Assembly (NCBI GenBank): GCA_031213475.1
Contig: JARUPZ010000034.1
Span: forward strand, 3,433,114 to 3,497,113
Origin: Nereocystis luetkeana
Taxonomy: Eukaryota > Sar > Phaeophyceae > Laminariales > Laminariaceae
Length of the DNA: 64,000 nucleotides
Direction: 5' to 3'
A program made the position numbers and the translations under genes. Below are positions 12,379-22,599 of this stretch, piece by piece. The notes beneath the pieces are model-generated. The model saw only the letters and a program-made list of their open reading frames with translations. It did not search any database and was not told where the DNA came from. The stretch's first letter is position 1. Each line of letters starts with the position of its first letter.

Positions 12379-12474
12379 TTAACCCCTTCAGAACTGCAAT
12401 TCCGTTCGGGGGACAAACCAGTCAAATTTTAAGCAGTTTGTCCCCAAAACGGGACTGCAGTCCTAAATGGGTTA
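12379..12474. mobile_element. MITE family M1, copy 2
   Basis: A near-perfect palindrome of about 95 bp: TTAACCCCTTCAGAACTGCA at one end and GGACTGCAGTCCTAAATGGG then TTA at the other, with GGACAAACCA and CAGTTTGTCC facing each other. TTAA at the edges suggests a TTAA or TA target. Confidence 0.85.
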
Positions 12475-12479
12475 CATGG

Positions 12480-13000
12480 GAAGAGACATCGGGCACCATA
12501 GCGAGAGTCCTTCCGGCGCCACCCTCCCGCTTTGCCAGCTTTGTGAAGCCTCGACCGTCCTCGAGGAACCGCCTGCACACAGCGGCACGAAAGAAGTTAC
12601 TTCGCCGTAGCAAAACTGAACGCTAAGACCACCTCAACACGGGTTGTGTCAGACGAACTGCAGCCTGTGTCCATCGTGCTGCGTACGAGCGTAGGTATGT
12701 CGATGTCGATGTGGCGGAACGTACGTATGTTGTGTGGTGGTGTGTGTAGGGCGTAGAGCGTATACCGTAGAGTAGAAGGTAGTGTGCGTATGACCTCTAT
12801 TGGCTCAGAACTCGGCAACAAAGCCAGCAGACAAACCCAGGTGTACTGCTGTGTACTTGGCCCTTTCCGAGCCCAAACCAGGTACGATGTGAGGCTGGCC
12901 AATCGCCGGGCTCCTGCTGGCGTGTGGTTTTTACTTGGTTTCAGAATGCACCCGCTTTTGGTCCAAAATGGGCCACAGGTATTCCAGGGACCTGTTATTA
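12480..13000. other. No gene seen
   Basis: Unique sequence between a MITE and an old SINE body. No convincing coding region. Confidence 0.5.
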
Positions 13001-13006
13001 TATTGG

Positions 13007-13255
13007 CTGATTTTTTTTTTCTCATCCCATTTATTACTTGATTTGCCCTTCTTTTCCTTTCTACGAGTACCTCCTATAAAAGCCGTAACTCAGATCCGGG
13101 GTCACACACGCTCGTGTATAGATAGCAGGATGTCCTCCTCCCCCCGGCACTGCGGTTCTTGCCTTCGAAGGCATTTTTGTCGTGCGAAGATCTCAGCCCT
13201 CTCCTCCCTCGTCGACTCGCGCCGAAGTGGGCGGGAAAAGTCGAAAAATTGAAAA
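13007..13255 (-). mobile_element. Old SINE body (family S-A)
   Basis: Shares CTCATCCCATTTATTA, CAGATCC..GGGTCACA and CCTCGTCGACTCGC with the fuller copy at 32121-32462. The T run at 13011-13020 is the A tail of a minus-strand element. The tRNA-like head is not recognisable here. Confidence 0.55.
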
Positions 13256-14670
13256 ATCGAAAAAAAAAAATTCGTCAGGAGGTTGAATCCAAGCATTGCA
13301 CGGTACACATACTCTAGCAATGCAACATTCGCACGTCGGCAAGGCGCCCCACCGAACCCTTGATACGCGGGAGGGTCACACCACGAACACCAAGTGGGCA
13401 CAACGCAGCACCACTCGTACTCGAAGGTACGACGCAAAAAAGCGTCCTACAGTACGTCCAACTTGCTGGTTTTCAGGGTAACACTATGTCCGAAATGTAA
13501 GGATTGTTTTTACATATAAATATTTAATCTACATGGAGCTTATATTCTCGAATATGGTGGCATGACATGACACAACATGTCAACAAGATACTGGTACAAA
13601 GCAGGTCTACTTCGCAGGAGGCTTGAGTCGGAGTGGGATGTTCATGGTCGTTCGATGCGGCATCTCTGTCGCATGTAAGAGGGGCACACACCAGCATTTC
13701 CTGCTTCCGTCTCGATGGTCTCTTGCCACAGGCACAGGCTGCGCTTTTTGGGCAGCCTTGAGACAGCAGACAGCAGACCAGAGCTGCTGTTTGCTGTTGA
13801 GGATTTTTGTAATTTATGGGGAGTTCCATCCAGCGATGTAGGCACTACTGTGAGGGGGGGTCCATATCCCCCCGTTCGCGCGCAACCAGACTGCGCACAA
13901 CCCAAGCAGCTGTAGCCCACCCCGGGCACACTGCGCAGTGCGCAGCGTGCAGCAGGCAAAGACAAGGTGAGCTGCACCACTGCGCCGAGCTGAGCAGCCT
14001 CACTCGGTGTAAGCGGTCCTCTAAACAACCGCCTGGGTTTGTTGCGTGTGGTTGTTACTTGCCGCCCAGGGTGGCGAAAAGATCGGGCGGGGCGCGCACG
14101 CGAAAGATTCAGATTGCCACAAAGTTTAGGGAACCAACGGTGTGACGCCACTTCGTCCTTGAATTTACGGACATAACGTTACCTGCGTACCACTACGGTA
14201 CTGTATCTGGGATGAATACAGCGGTGCGAGTACACACATAGCAGATATATTCTGCTTGTCGTGGGGCAGCAAAACCTGCGGGATCGGTAGGACCGTAGCG
14301 CCTGGGTGCCTCCCTCCTGTGATGGCACCCGATGCCCCCGTCGCGAAGGAGCGCCCGCCAAGGATTCAAAATTCTGGGCTGGTGTATGCAATGGAAATTG
14401 AATTGGTTGTCGCCACCGCTGCGGCACTCCTATTACTAGAAGAGAGCGCGGGCGGAACCTAGGTCGGACTCGATCGTGCCTAGTCAGGGCGGAAGTGAAG
14501 AGTACAGAAATCGGAGAGGTCGATCTATCGCGCCATGGTTCTGGAGTCGTAGCGCTTTTTTTCCCGTCACTCAGTCCCCACTCTTGGTTTTCTCCTCCAC
14601 GCCAGGTCCATCATTATCCATCCTTTTGGTCGATGATTTTTCCATTCTTCATTTTTTCCTCAGATTGTCA

Positions 14671-14970
14671 ATTGCGTGGGTTCAAGTCTCACCGAGTGCA
14701 TCCTCGTAGAGACTTTTTCTTGCATAAAAAATGTGTTTTTCGTTTAAATAGCGGAAAGCGCGAGAGCGTGAGTTTTAGCTACATTGGATGAAAATGGGCG
14801 AGCAGTGGGTATGCTGAGCCCTATGCGCGACAAAAAATAAAGGCACCCATACACCGAGGGGGGGAAGGGGCGACACCTGTGACCACGGCTTGTCCAGAAG
14901 ATCGCTGAGGGTAAAACCTCCTACGAATTAGGCTGGAAAATAAAAGTGATGATTACAAAAAAAAAAAAAA
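14671..14970 (+). mobile_element. tRNA-derived SINE (family S-B), 5'-truncated, only in unit 2
   Basis: Begins inside the head at ATTGCGTGGGTTCAAGTCTC (B box kept, A box gone) and ends in an A run at 14956-14970. The body matches 11340-11630. In unit 1 the flanks are joined directly near 1300 (CCCAAATTGCA then AACAGGAAAGCTGG), so the insertion followed the duplication. Confidence 0.75.
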
Positions 14971-15442
14971 TGTATACGTACAGATTACCGGACACCTGTC
15001 TGCTGTAATAATAAACAGGAAAGCTGGTCGAGGCTGGATTTCGTAATTTTTTTAGAAAGGGTGCTTTCCACACGAAATATAATGCAATGACTTCCGAATT
15101 TGTTATTTTCCTCCAAGCCCGCTTTACTCATTGTTCGTTTCGTATTAATTAGGTGTCCGGTAAAGTACTAGGTATAATATGGAAGGTGAGAAATCAGAAA
15201 AGCGCCCGTGTTCTACGGATTCTGCCAACCATCGTCTCCAGTCTATAATATATACGTACTCGTATCCGAAATGAACCCTGTAATACTAGCCCACCCTGAA
15301 TAGACGTAGATGCCGATAATAGACCACGCCACGATCGAAGGATGGCAGATTTTACGTACTAAGCTACAGGGGGAAAAGACAGATGAAGTTTTCGCTACTT
15401 ATCTAGTACGTAGTTAAAGGCAAGAGGATCCTACCGCCTCCC

Positions 15443-15450
15443 TATACATA
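15443..15450 (+). promoter_or_regulatory. TATA-like box of the 773-aa gene
   Basis: TATACATA lies about 60 bp before the ATG at 15509, aligned with TATATATA in unit 1. The intervening leader is rich in CACCGCC and GTCGCCACC triplets in both units. Confidence 0.4.
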
Positions 15451-15508
15451 CAGATCCCCGTCGCCACCATCACTGTCGCCACCGCTATAAGCAGGAAGCA
15501 GTGACACT

Positions 15509-17830
15509 ATGGCCAGCAGCAACACCATGCCCACCATCGATCCAGGCGACCCTAGCGTCAAGGACATGGGTTCGGTGATGCTAGCCTTAGGAGCAGACTG
15601 CGTCGTGCTGTACTTTCATGGCCCCGAGCCCGTCAGCGGAACAAAGCTGGCATTCTTCCTGGTCATTCACGCGGCCCTCGCACGCGCGTCCTCTTGGAAC
15701 TTCCTCTCCGATGGGGCTGGGGAAGAAGAGCAGCACAGGGTCCTGTCGGCCATCGATAACTCCCAAGTCGGCGACAAGCCGCAGCACGAGATAGGCTCGG
15801 AGGCGTTTGGGCACAGGAAGAACGTTTTGGGTAGCCGACTTAAGGGCCAGTTCGACACTCGGTTGTGCATCGCCCGAGCATCCGACCCTGCGGAGGACGT
15901 TGCATGGTTTGTGAAGAAGATGGGAGGGGTGGTGGCGGCCAACCGCGACGTTGCTAAGCTCCAGCGGCGGCTGCAGGTCGCGGGAGATATTTGCCGTACC
16001 GCCCAGGAGAAGGAGGGAGTGGGGGAGAGGGAGGGGGAGGAGGAGTTTTCGGAGACGATGACCGAGGTCGACGAAGTGCTGCACGGTCGCCTTACTGAAG
16101 CCCTGTTGGCCACGCGGAACGCCGTGCTTGTAAGGTTCATGGGGCTTAACTCTCTGGCCTTGATGGCGGTAACGAGGCGTGTCGCCATTGAGGGTGGTAA
16201 TACGGCCGGCGGTAGCACCCGTGGTAGCACCGTTAATGGTGCCAGGCGCAGGGGCATGCGGGCGAGACTGTTGGCCGCGGAGACTTGTGTCGCGAGGCAC
16301 CAGTATAAGGGCGGAGCGTTGCGGAAGGCCGTGGCAGAGCGCGACGAGACCCGGGTGGCGGCTTCGGCGGCAAAACATGCGCTGGTAGACTTGGAGAGAG
16401 GGCGCCAGAAACGGGTCAAACAGCACGTCGAGCTTGCGAATATTTTGGGCACGCAGAGGCTGGAACGGCACGAAAGCAAGCAGGCAAGCGAAAGGCACAC
16501 GGCTGTGGTAGAGGGGGCAGAAAACGACGCTGATTATAAGTTGGAGGCGACGGGGCGTCACGAGGAGAAACTGAAGCTGTTTCGCCTGGGGGCTGAACAG
16601 AGGAAAAGGAGTTTCCGGACCGACCATGAAGAGATGGATTCGCGGGCCAGGACGATCTGGGCCAGCCCCAGTAAAAGGCCGACGGTGGCGGATCTAGAAA
16701 ACGAGAAAATAAAGCTGCAAGGAAAGCTGAAAGAGCTGACGGATTTCGCGAGGGAGGCAGAGGCTCGCATCGCGATTCTGTCTGACCAGCGGGAGTGCCA
16801 GCGGCGCGGTCCTCAACATTCAAAAGAGGAGGGCGCTTCGACCGAGGAACGTCCCAACCGACCGCCCCGGGGGCAACAGCAGCAGCACCCCGCGCCCGAA
16901 AACAACGGCCCGGCAGAAAGGAGTCGCAGGGGAGGCAGAGGAAGAAGGAGGGGCGGTCGGAGACCTCCCGCGGGGAATAGCGGTCTTTCTTCCGTCGCGG
17001 CGCGCACGCAGTCGTCTCGTGACACATCTCCCGCAGTCGAGGGCAGGGGGGCGATCAGTGGTGGTGTTGCGCTCGGAAGCCAAGTTAGCGCAGGCGTTGC
17101 CGGGGCATCCGCGGCGGGCGCCACCCGTGGGCTAGCATCGCCTCGTGGGCTCCTTCCTGTGCTCCCCGAAGCGGAACCAAAGGTGCCGACTTCCGGAAAC
17201 GTTGTTGACCACCAGGAGAAGCCAATCGTGGGAGAAAGCGGGCGGTCTGTTTCGACGCACGCGCCCCCTCAGCAGCCCCCCGCTCCTCCCGAACACCTCT
17301 CCCTTTTGTGCCGCCGCCTTGTTCGTGAAACGGAGGAGCCTTCATACTTCGTGGGGGGGGATACTCGTGGCGTCCGCCGTGGGGGAAACGCGCCCGCGAC
17401 TTCTTCGTCGACCCCTGCCGCGTGGCCGCCTGTTGCGCAACCGCCTGCTGCGCAGCTGCCTGCCGCTGCTGCTGGCGTGCAACCTTCTAGCACGCCCCCC
17501 GGCTTTGAGTACATGGTGGTGCCCGCCGGTGGTGTTTCTCACGGTAACCTCGCGGCAAACAGTGCGGCGGCGGCTGATGGTGGTGATGGTGGTGATGGCA
17601 ATGATGGACTACCCCGTACGCTGAAGGGCTTGCTGACACGTTGCGACTGTGTGCACCACCTCAAGCGGTTGGAGAATGCGGGCGTAACCGCGCGGTCAGT
17701 AAAAACGATGACATGTGCCCAGCTGAAACAATATGGCGTGGAGCCGGAGGTGCGTAATATTATCTCTTCAAATACACGCGACTTGTACGGTGGGGGAGGG
17801 TACCTATATTTTCACAGGTTACTCGCATGA
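15509..17830 (+). CDS. Orphan 773-aa protein with coiled coils, an RGG-type patch and a SAM-like C-terminus
   Basis: I do not recognise the family. It is one uninterrupted frame of 773 codons from ATGGCC to TGA, and the unit 1 paralog supports real coding history. Residues 1-260 form a mixed domain with no known motif. Residues about 270-425 are highly charged and heptad-rich, likely coiled coil. Residues 453-485 carry a Gln run and an Arg/Gly patch (RRGGRGRRRGGRR), which often binds RNA. The stretch 500-690 is Pro/Ala/Ser-rich and probably disordered. Residues about 699-750 (GLPRTLKGLLTRCDC.. to VRNIISS) have the spacing of a SAM-like helical domain: LENAGVTARSVKTMT then LKQYGV. No signal peptide or membrane helix is seen. 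A role as an RNA- or protein-binding scaffold is inference only. A TATA-like box precedes it. The RING gene 3.4 kb downstream was duplicated together with it. Confidence 0.75.
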   Translation: MASSNTMPTIDPGDPSVKDMGSVMLALGADCVVLYFHGPEPVSGTKLAFFLVIHAALARASSWNFLSDGAGEEEQHRVLSAIDNSQVGDKPQHEIGSEAFGHRKNVLGSRLKGQFDTRLCIARASDPAEDVAWFVKKMGGVVAANRDVAKLQRRLQVAGDICRTAQEKEGVGEREGEEEFSETMTEVDEVLHGRLTEALLATRNAVLVRFMGLNSLALMAVTRRVAIEGGNTAGGSTRGSTVNGARRRGMRARLLAAETCVARHQYKGGALRKAVAERDETRVAASAAKHALVDLERGRQKRVKQHVELANILGTQRLERHESKQASERHTAVVEGAENDADYKLEATGRHEEKLKLFRLGAEQRKRSFRTDHEEMDSRARTIWASPSKRPTVADLENEKIKLQGKLKELTDFAREAEARIAILSDQRECQRRGPQHSKEEGASTEERPNRPPRGQQQQHPAPENNGPAERSRRGGRGRRRGGRRPPAGNSGLSSVAARTQSSRDTSPAVEGRGAISGGVALGSQVSAGVAGASAAGATRGLASPRGLLPVLPEAEPKVPTSGNVVDHQEKPIVGESGRSVSTHAPPQQPPAPPEHLSLLCRRLVRETEEPSYFVGGDTRGVRRGGNAPATSSSTPAAWPPVAQPPAAQLPAAAAGVQPSSTPPGFEYMVVPAGGVSHGNLAANSAAAADGGDGGDGNDGLPRTLKGLLTRCDCVHHLKRLENAGVTARSVKTMTCAQLKQYGVEPEVRNIISSNTRDLYGGGGYLYFHRLLA

Positions 17831-18620
17831 GCACCTACAGTCTATAGCTCTATGCCTCACCCCAAAACCCAATTCATTAAAAAATTGCACGCGTACTCCG
17901 ACGGTAAATCCCATTGGCTAGGCTTATCGCAAAAAGACCTTTACACGTACGCACTACTAGATAGAACTGCAAAGATGTTGGGAAGTTCCTCAGTTTAGTA
18001 TGAATAAGATAGGAGCCCCTCCAGTCGATTGTTTTGTGCCCACGCGCACCTCCTCTACCGCACTGTAGAGAAATGTTTCGAACCCTAAGTGAGAAGAGCG
18101 GTAATATCGAAGTGTGAGGGTGCCGCATACGATAGTTCATGCTGTGTATATGTCGCTCATATCGTACAGATCCTTGCATTCGTTGCATTGGAGCCCGACA
18201 CTAAAAACACCAACTATTGACACAAAATTCACCAACCCCTGACCCAGCAGCCCGCGTCGTATCGTTTGACCGATGCTGTGATCAGTCATTGTTCCTCTTC
18301 AACTTTTCTCTCCGAAGTCCAAAAAGGCTTGACTAAGAATAGCAGTTCCATATGGGTCGTGTATAACATCTCAAAACATCAGGTTAGGCTCAATGATTTG
18401 TCTGTAGATGATCTATCTGTAGATGGTCTATCTGTAGATGATATATCTGTAGATGATATGTCTGTAGATGAAGAGCAGGGAGGTACCTCTCTCGTTTTCG
18501 TATGTGTCTGGTTGTTGGCAACATCGTTTCGCGCTTTCGCCTTTCTTGTGGTCTAGATTTTCTGTTTTGTCGTCATGTTTTAGGTTATTGACACTCACGC
18601 TACACATTGCCAGATGCCAA
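17831..18620. other. 3' flank of the orphan gene, no further gene seen
   Basis: Aligns with 5000-5830 of unit 1 in patches (CGCACTGTAGAG; CCAACCCCTGACCCAGCAGC). It contains the 15-bp array at 18399-18475. No poly(A) signal could be assigned with confidence. Confidence 0.5.
18399..18475 (+). repeat. 15-bp tandem repeat
   Basis: Five units of TCTGTAGATGATCTA with small changes. It reads as LSVDD repeats in one frame, but the surroundings do not support a gene. Confidence 0.85.
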
Positions 18621-19007
18621 ATTAAGTAATGCTATGCTTACCCCTCCTTCCTCTCCTCCCCCTCCCACCTGCCCCCCCCCCCCCCTCCCCCCACCCGCCC
18701 CCCCCCCCCCCCCCCCCCCTCTCCATCTCCTGAAAGTGTGAACGATGGAGGATTCTCTTTTCGATGCGGACGGTTGAAGAAGATTGCGCAGTCTGCGTGG
18801 TCGGAAAAATCAACGTGAGAGGGCGAAGAAAATATTGAAATGACGACGTTTGCCGACTCGCCTCGTGTTGGAGTATCGTATCGGGAGTTGCGACATACCG
18901 GTATCGAATTATTTAGCTTTCGAGAGATGCGTCGCGTCGAGCTTTCGACATGTCGATCTCCTTGAAAATAACACTTGGATCGATTCACAATATTTTAGTG
19001 CCAGGCA

Positions 19008-19045
19008 TGCAACTACCAGGTATGCAACTACCAGGTATGCAACTA
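19008..19045. repeat. 15-bp triplicate containing TACCAGGTA
   Basis: CAACTACCAGGTATG occurs in tandem and is followed by CAACTAACATG without the CCAGGTA part. The unit therefore looks like CAACTA-TG plus the micro-insertion, later copied in tandem. Confidence 0.8.
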
Positions 19046-19266
19046 ACATGCAATTTACTCCAACGTCATTCCGGGATGCGTGTGAAACAAAAAAACAAAA
19101 CGACTCGCCAATTTTCGTTTTTTAGTCCAGACGAGGGGGGTATGCTAAAACCAAGTACAGTAGTAGGTCACCCTTTTCGAGGAATCCTAGTGCGTTGGAG
19201 ATTGGAGATCGCTTATATAGGCACTACCGTCCCTTATCCGAGTCGGTACCGGCCCCTTACAGTCAG

Positions 19267-19384
19267 TATTACGGGGGGCCATAGTTAATACCCTGGTAGG
19301 GCCTATGGTATACATAAAAACCTATATATTTAACCATTATTACTAACAATATTTTGGTCCTATTAAGTATGGTCTCCCGTAACA
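19267..19384. mobile_element. MITE family M2, copy 3, with a micro-insertion
   Basis: Ends are TATTACGGGGGGCCATAG and ATGGTCTCCCGTAA. Compared with the family, TA at 19289-19290 is followed by an extra CCCTGGTA (19291-19298). Confidence 0.85.
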
Positions 19385-19469
19385 GTGGATAAAAATGGTG
19401 GGTAGAGGTGTTGATATCCCTTGCACTGGTATACCGTTTTCCCTCACGGCGGGGTCCCATAACCCTTTT

Positions 19470-19585
19470 ATTACGGGGGGCCATAGTATATAGGGCCAAA
19501 TATTGTTAGGAAAAATAGGTAGATATATACTGGTAGGTTTTTGTGTGTACCGTAGGTCCTACTAACTATGGTTCCCCGCAATAGT
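19470..19585. mobile_element. MITE family M2, copy 4, with a micro-insertion
   Basis: Ends are ATTACGGGGGGCCATAG and TATGGTTCCCCGCAATA. An extra CTGGTA follows the TA at 19528 (19530-19535), where other copies read TATAGGTTTTTG. Confidence 0.85.
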
Positions 19586-19591
19586 ATACCA

Positions 19592-19680
19592 GGGTAGCAG
19601 TCCAGTTTTGGGGACAAGTTAACTTGGAATTTTTTAGTGGCTTGTCCTCAAACGGGACCGCAGTTTGCCCGAAAAGGGTA
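19592..19680. mobile_element. MITE family M1, copy 3
   Basis: GCAGTCCAGTTTTGGGGACA faces TGTCCTCAAACGGGACCGCA. It is diverged, with outer ends partly lost, and lies directly after an M2 copy. Confidence 0.7.
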
Positions 19681-19951
19681 ATAAATGGGGCGCCCTACTG
19701 TACGGTAAACACAATTATATAAAGCAACATGTTTTAGTTCTGAAATATCACCATTCTGGTTGGTTTCCCATTCCGGCCTTGGGAAGGAGTGCGGGGGGGT
19801 GTGCGGGTGCCATACCTAGTGTCGACAATGCCACGTGCAGAGGTACTGAGCCCAGGCTAGGTAGCAGGATGCGATTGCGCAGTGCGGGACGGCCCGTTTT
19901 ACTGCTGTGCGGGTTGACCTCGGGTTCCTCGGGAGGGGTGTGTTGATATGC

Positions 19952-20066
19952 TATTTCGGAGGATCATACTGGTAGTAAAATAGGACCCATTATTGTTAGT
20001 AAAAATAGGTAAATATAGGTTTTTATGTGTACCATAGGTCCTACTTACTATGGTCCCCCGTAGTAT
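19952..20066. mobile_element. MITE family M2, copy 5, with a micro-insertion
   Basis: Core GTTAGTAAAAATAGGTAAAT and right end TATGGTCCCCCGTAGTA. The left arm has an extra CTGGTA after TA (19969-19974). Confidence 0.85.
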
Positions 20067-20389
20067 TGTACGCTAATAGCTTGCTAGCACATCTCCAGAA
20101 GAACTCTGAACGAGTAGGGGCAAGGGATCGCCCTTGCCGATTGTCGTAAAGTATCTCCTCCACAAGAGCCGAGGGGAACCGAGGATACCGTGACAAGTGT
20201 CGGTCGTTTCCTCTTCTTTTCGAGCAACCCTGTCATTTGTTGTTCCTTTCATGTCACCCACCACTATACCCTGTCATCGGTCGGGTTGAGCTTTCAATAC
20301 GTCGTCATTTTGAGCCATCGGTATTGTATCGGCCTAGTCGAGCGTGGTTTGCCCTCAATCATCTGGCACCGCCTGTGTCGTTTACGCTG

Positions 20390-21180
20390 GTACAGAACGA
20401 AATATTCGACGTATGGATCGGATGCACAATATCAAAATCGCATTGATTATTTTTTTGGGGTTGTTGATATCGATGTATATAGCAAAATGAAGGTTTGCAC
20501 AAGGGAGGAGGGGGGTGCAAGGAGGAGCCTTCAAGAGGGGAAAGTGGCATATAATAGACTCAAAGCGATAGAAGGAAAGCTACTGCGTTCATCGAGGACA
20601 TTATATTTATATCGGACTAAAACATGTTGGATACATTCATCGTCGGAGGAAAAAAATTGACACATCGATACTCGAGCTACAGCCGTATAGAGATTCGGCC
20701 GGAAGTACAGTAGATACAGAAGGGAGTTAGACTTAGTGCATACATACGTAGGTTTCCTTTATTTTTCGGTTTCCCTTGGTTTTCTTCGTTCGGAGAATAT
20801 TTCTTTGTGAGTGGTCAACATTAAAGCTTATGCTGCACATTATCGGATGGCAAACGCATAACAATACGTCGAAGATCGAAATTGCATCGAATGGTTTTTT
20901 GCCTATCGGTTTCGATGTATGTGTCGAATGTCCAATATCGAAATTGCATCGGCATTTTTTAGTATCAATATCGATGTATATTTCGAATATCGCAGGCGCA
21001 TCGATTGGTTTTTGGTTGTCGATATCGGTGTATAAATCGAATATCAAAATCGCGTTAATTGATTTTTGGTTATCGATATCGATATGTATATCAAATATAT
21101 AATGTCGAGGTCGCAACGATTAGTTTTTTTGTTGTCGATATCGATATGGATACATCAAATGTCGAAGTCGCGAAAGTTTT
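20390..21180. repeat. TATCGATATCGAT-rich minisatellite, unit 2
   Basis: Same family as 8470-9185. Clear units from about 20865 onward carry TTGTCGATATCGATGTATAT and TCGAATATCGAAATTGCATC with periods near 60 bp. It ends in a T run and AG that may serve as the acceptor of the first RING exon at 21187. Confidence 0.75.
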
Positions 21181-21186
21181 TTTTAG

Positions 21187-21602
21187 TACCGACATGGCAT
21201 CGAGCTCGATTATCGTTCGATATCTAACACTAGACTCGATGAGTGCATATGCGTTAGATGTTACGCTTCAACAGCTTGCCTGCATGTAAGTGTTGAATCA
21301 ACCTCAGTGACTCAGGTTGCACCGCATTTAGTTGTGCAACGTACAGACCGGTACGTACGTATGGTATTACATATTTACTACAGTAGTAATGTTTACAGGT
21401 AAATAGCGACCGTTCCTCTTCTCTCCCCTCCCCCGCCCCGCCCCTCTCCCCCACACCCCATCGCCAGACAATGTATTTCCCTTGCGGGCACATGGTGCTC
21501 TGCGCTGAGTGCAACACACCCGTCTGGCTCGCGTCATTCAATAACATATGCCACCTCTGCAAGACGGAGATTCGAGAGTGTCGCTTCCTGCCCCGCTCTT
21601 GA
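21187..21602 (+). CDS. RING-finger protein, last two exons (partial gene)
   Basis: Two exons in one phase encode a complete C3HC4-type RING at the C-terminus. Exon A (21187-21285) follows TTTTTTTTAG and ends at CAT before GTAAGT. It reads YRHGIELDYRSISN.., then LDECICVRCYASTACLH. Exon B (21468-21602) follows a pyrimidine tract and CAG and reads TMYFPCGHMVLCAEC, then ICHLCKTEIREC and FLPRS stop. The ligand spacing is C-x2-C-x13-C-x-H-x3-C-x2-C-x13-C-x2-C. RING proteins of this sort are usually E3 ubiquitin ligases, with the RING binding the E2 enzyme. The intron is 181 bp. Upstream exons were not found and may lie beyond the TATCGAT array. Unit 1 holds a decayed copy at 9186-9698. Confidence 0.65.
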
Positions 21603-21639
21603 ATCGAAACACGCCTTTTTGGCCTTTGCGAGTAGCGCC

Positions 21640-22560
21640 CGCCCCCACCATCGGCCCCACCGCCCAAACAATGGCTTGTGTTTGATGTCGCTGGGAACAC
21701 GAATGAAGCGGGGGGTGGAGCGGTGGATGGGGGGAGGCGGGCCGAGGAAGATACGAGACAGGAGGGTGGGGAGGGGGGGGGGGGCGTGTGGCCGGGGGAG
21801 GGGCCAGGATGGGCGGGAGGAAAGAGGGTGTTTGTGAGAGATGATGTATATGGATGGATTGATGGATGACTGGTGTGTTGATCTATATCGATGTACGGAT
21901 TGTAGCCCTGGCATCCCTCCCACCTTATTTGCCCAGACAACTCAGCCTGAGCTGATGTTGCTGGAAACCCAAAGGAAGCGGAGCGGAAGGGGGTGGGGGG
22001 CGGGGGTAGGCCAAGGGGGAAGGAGAAAATATGTGTGGATGTGTTGACAGATGGTGGTGTGTTTATTTCTATCGATGTACGGATTGTAGCCCTGGCACCT
22101 CCGCCGCCTTAACGACTAAACGGCGGCCTGTGTTGGTGCCACTGGAAAATTCGGAGGAAGCGGAGTGGAGCGGGGGGTGAGAGGCGGGGGTTAGGCAGGA
22201 GCGAGGCTAGGGCGAGGCAGGGGTGGGGGAAGAATGTATGTGGATGGATTGTGAGATAACGGTGTGTTGGCTTCTATCGACGTACGGATTGTAGCCCTGG
22301 CATCCCCGTCGCGCCATTGCCAAAACAACGGCCTGTGTTGATGTCGCTGGAAACCCAGTTGACGCGAAGTGGGGGTGGGGGGGGCAGGGCAGGGGCGAGG
22401 CAAAGGCGGGGCAGGGGAGGGATGGATGAGTATGGATGGGTGGATGTTGTGTTGAAATAAGTCGGTATACGGGTTGTAGCCCTGGCACCCCCTTCGTCCT
22501 ATCGCTCAAATCGGCGGTGTTAATATCCCTGGAAACCCGAAGGAACGGAAAGTGGAGCGG
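21640..22560. repeat. ~200-bp satellite, unit 2
   Basis: Four to five units with TGTAGCCCTGGC and TCGCTGGAAACCC at intervals of roughly 185-205 bp. It is the counterpart of 9815-10730 and again starts just after the RING stop codon. Confidence 0.85.
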
Positions 22561-22599
22561 GGGATGGGGGACGGAGGCAAGGTTGGCGCAAGGTGGACG

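Larger units (their letters stand above)
13385..22560. repeat. Segmental duplication, unit 2
   Basis: Second copy of the block at 1-10730, in the same orientation. It keeps the intact orphan gene, the better RING exons and the satellite. Relative to unit 1 it gained a SINE at 14671-14970 and a cluster of MITEs at 19.2-20.1 kb, and lacks the SINE at 1768-1985. Identity is highest in the coding parts and low in the spacers, which suggests an old duplication. Confidence 0.85.

Noticed and set aside
13642-14151. 169-codon minus frame with similarity to 198-611 in unit 1 (LTPxEAAQLGxVVQLTL)
   Set aside because: The similarity follows from the segmental duplication; outside a short stretch the matching parts fall in different frames and no domain is recognisable.
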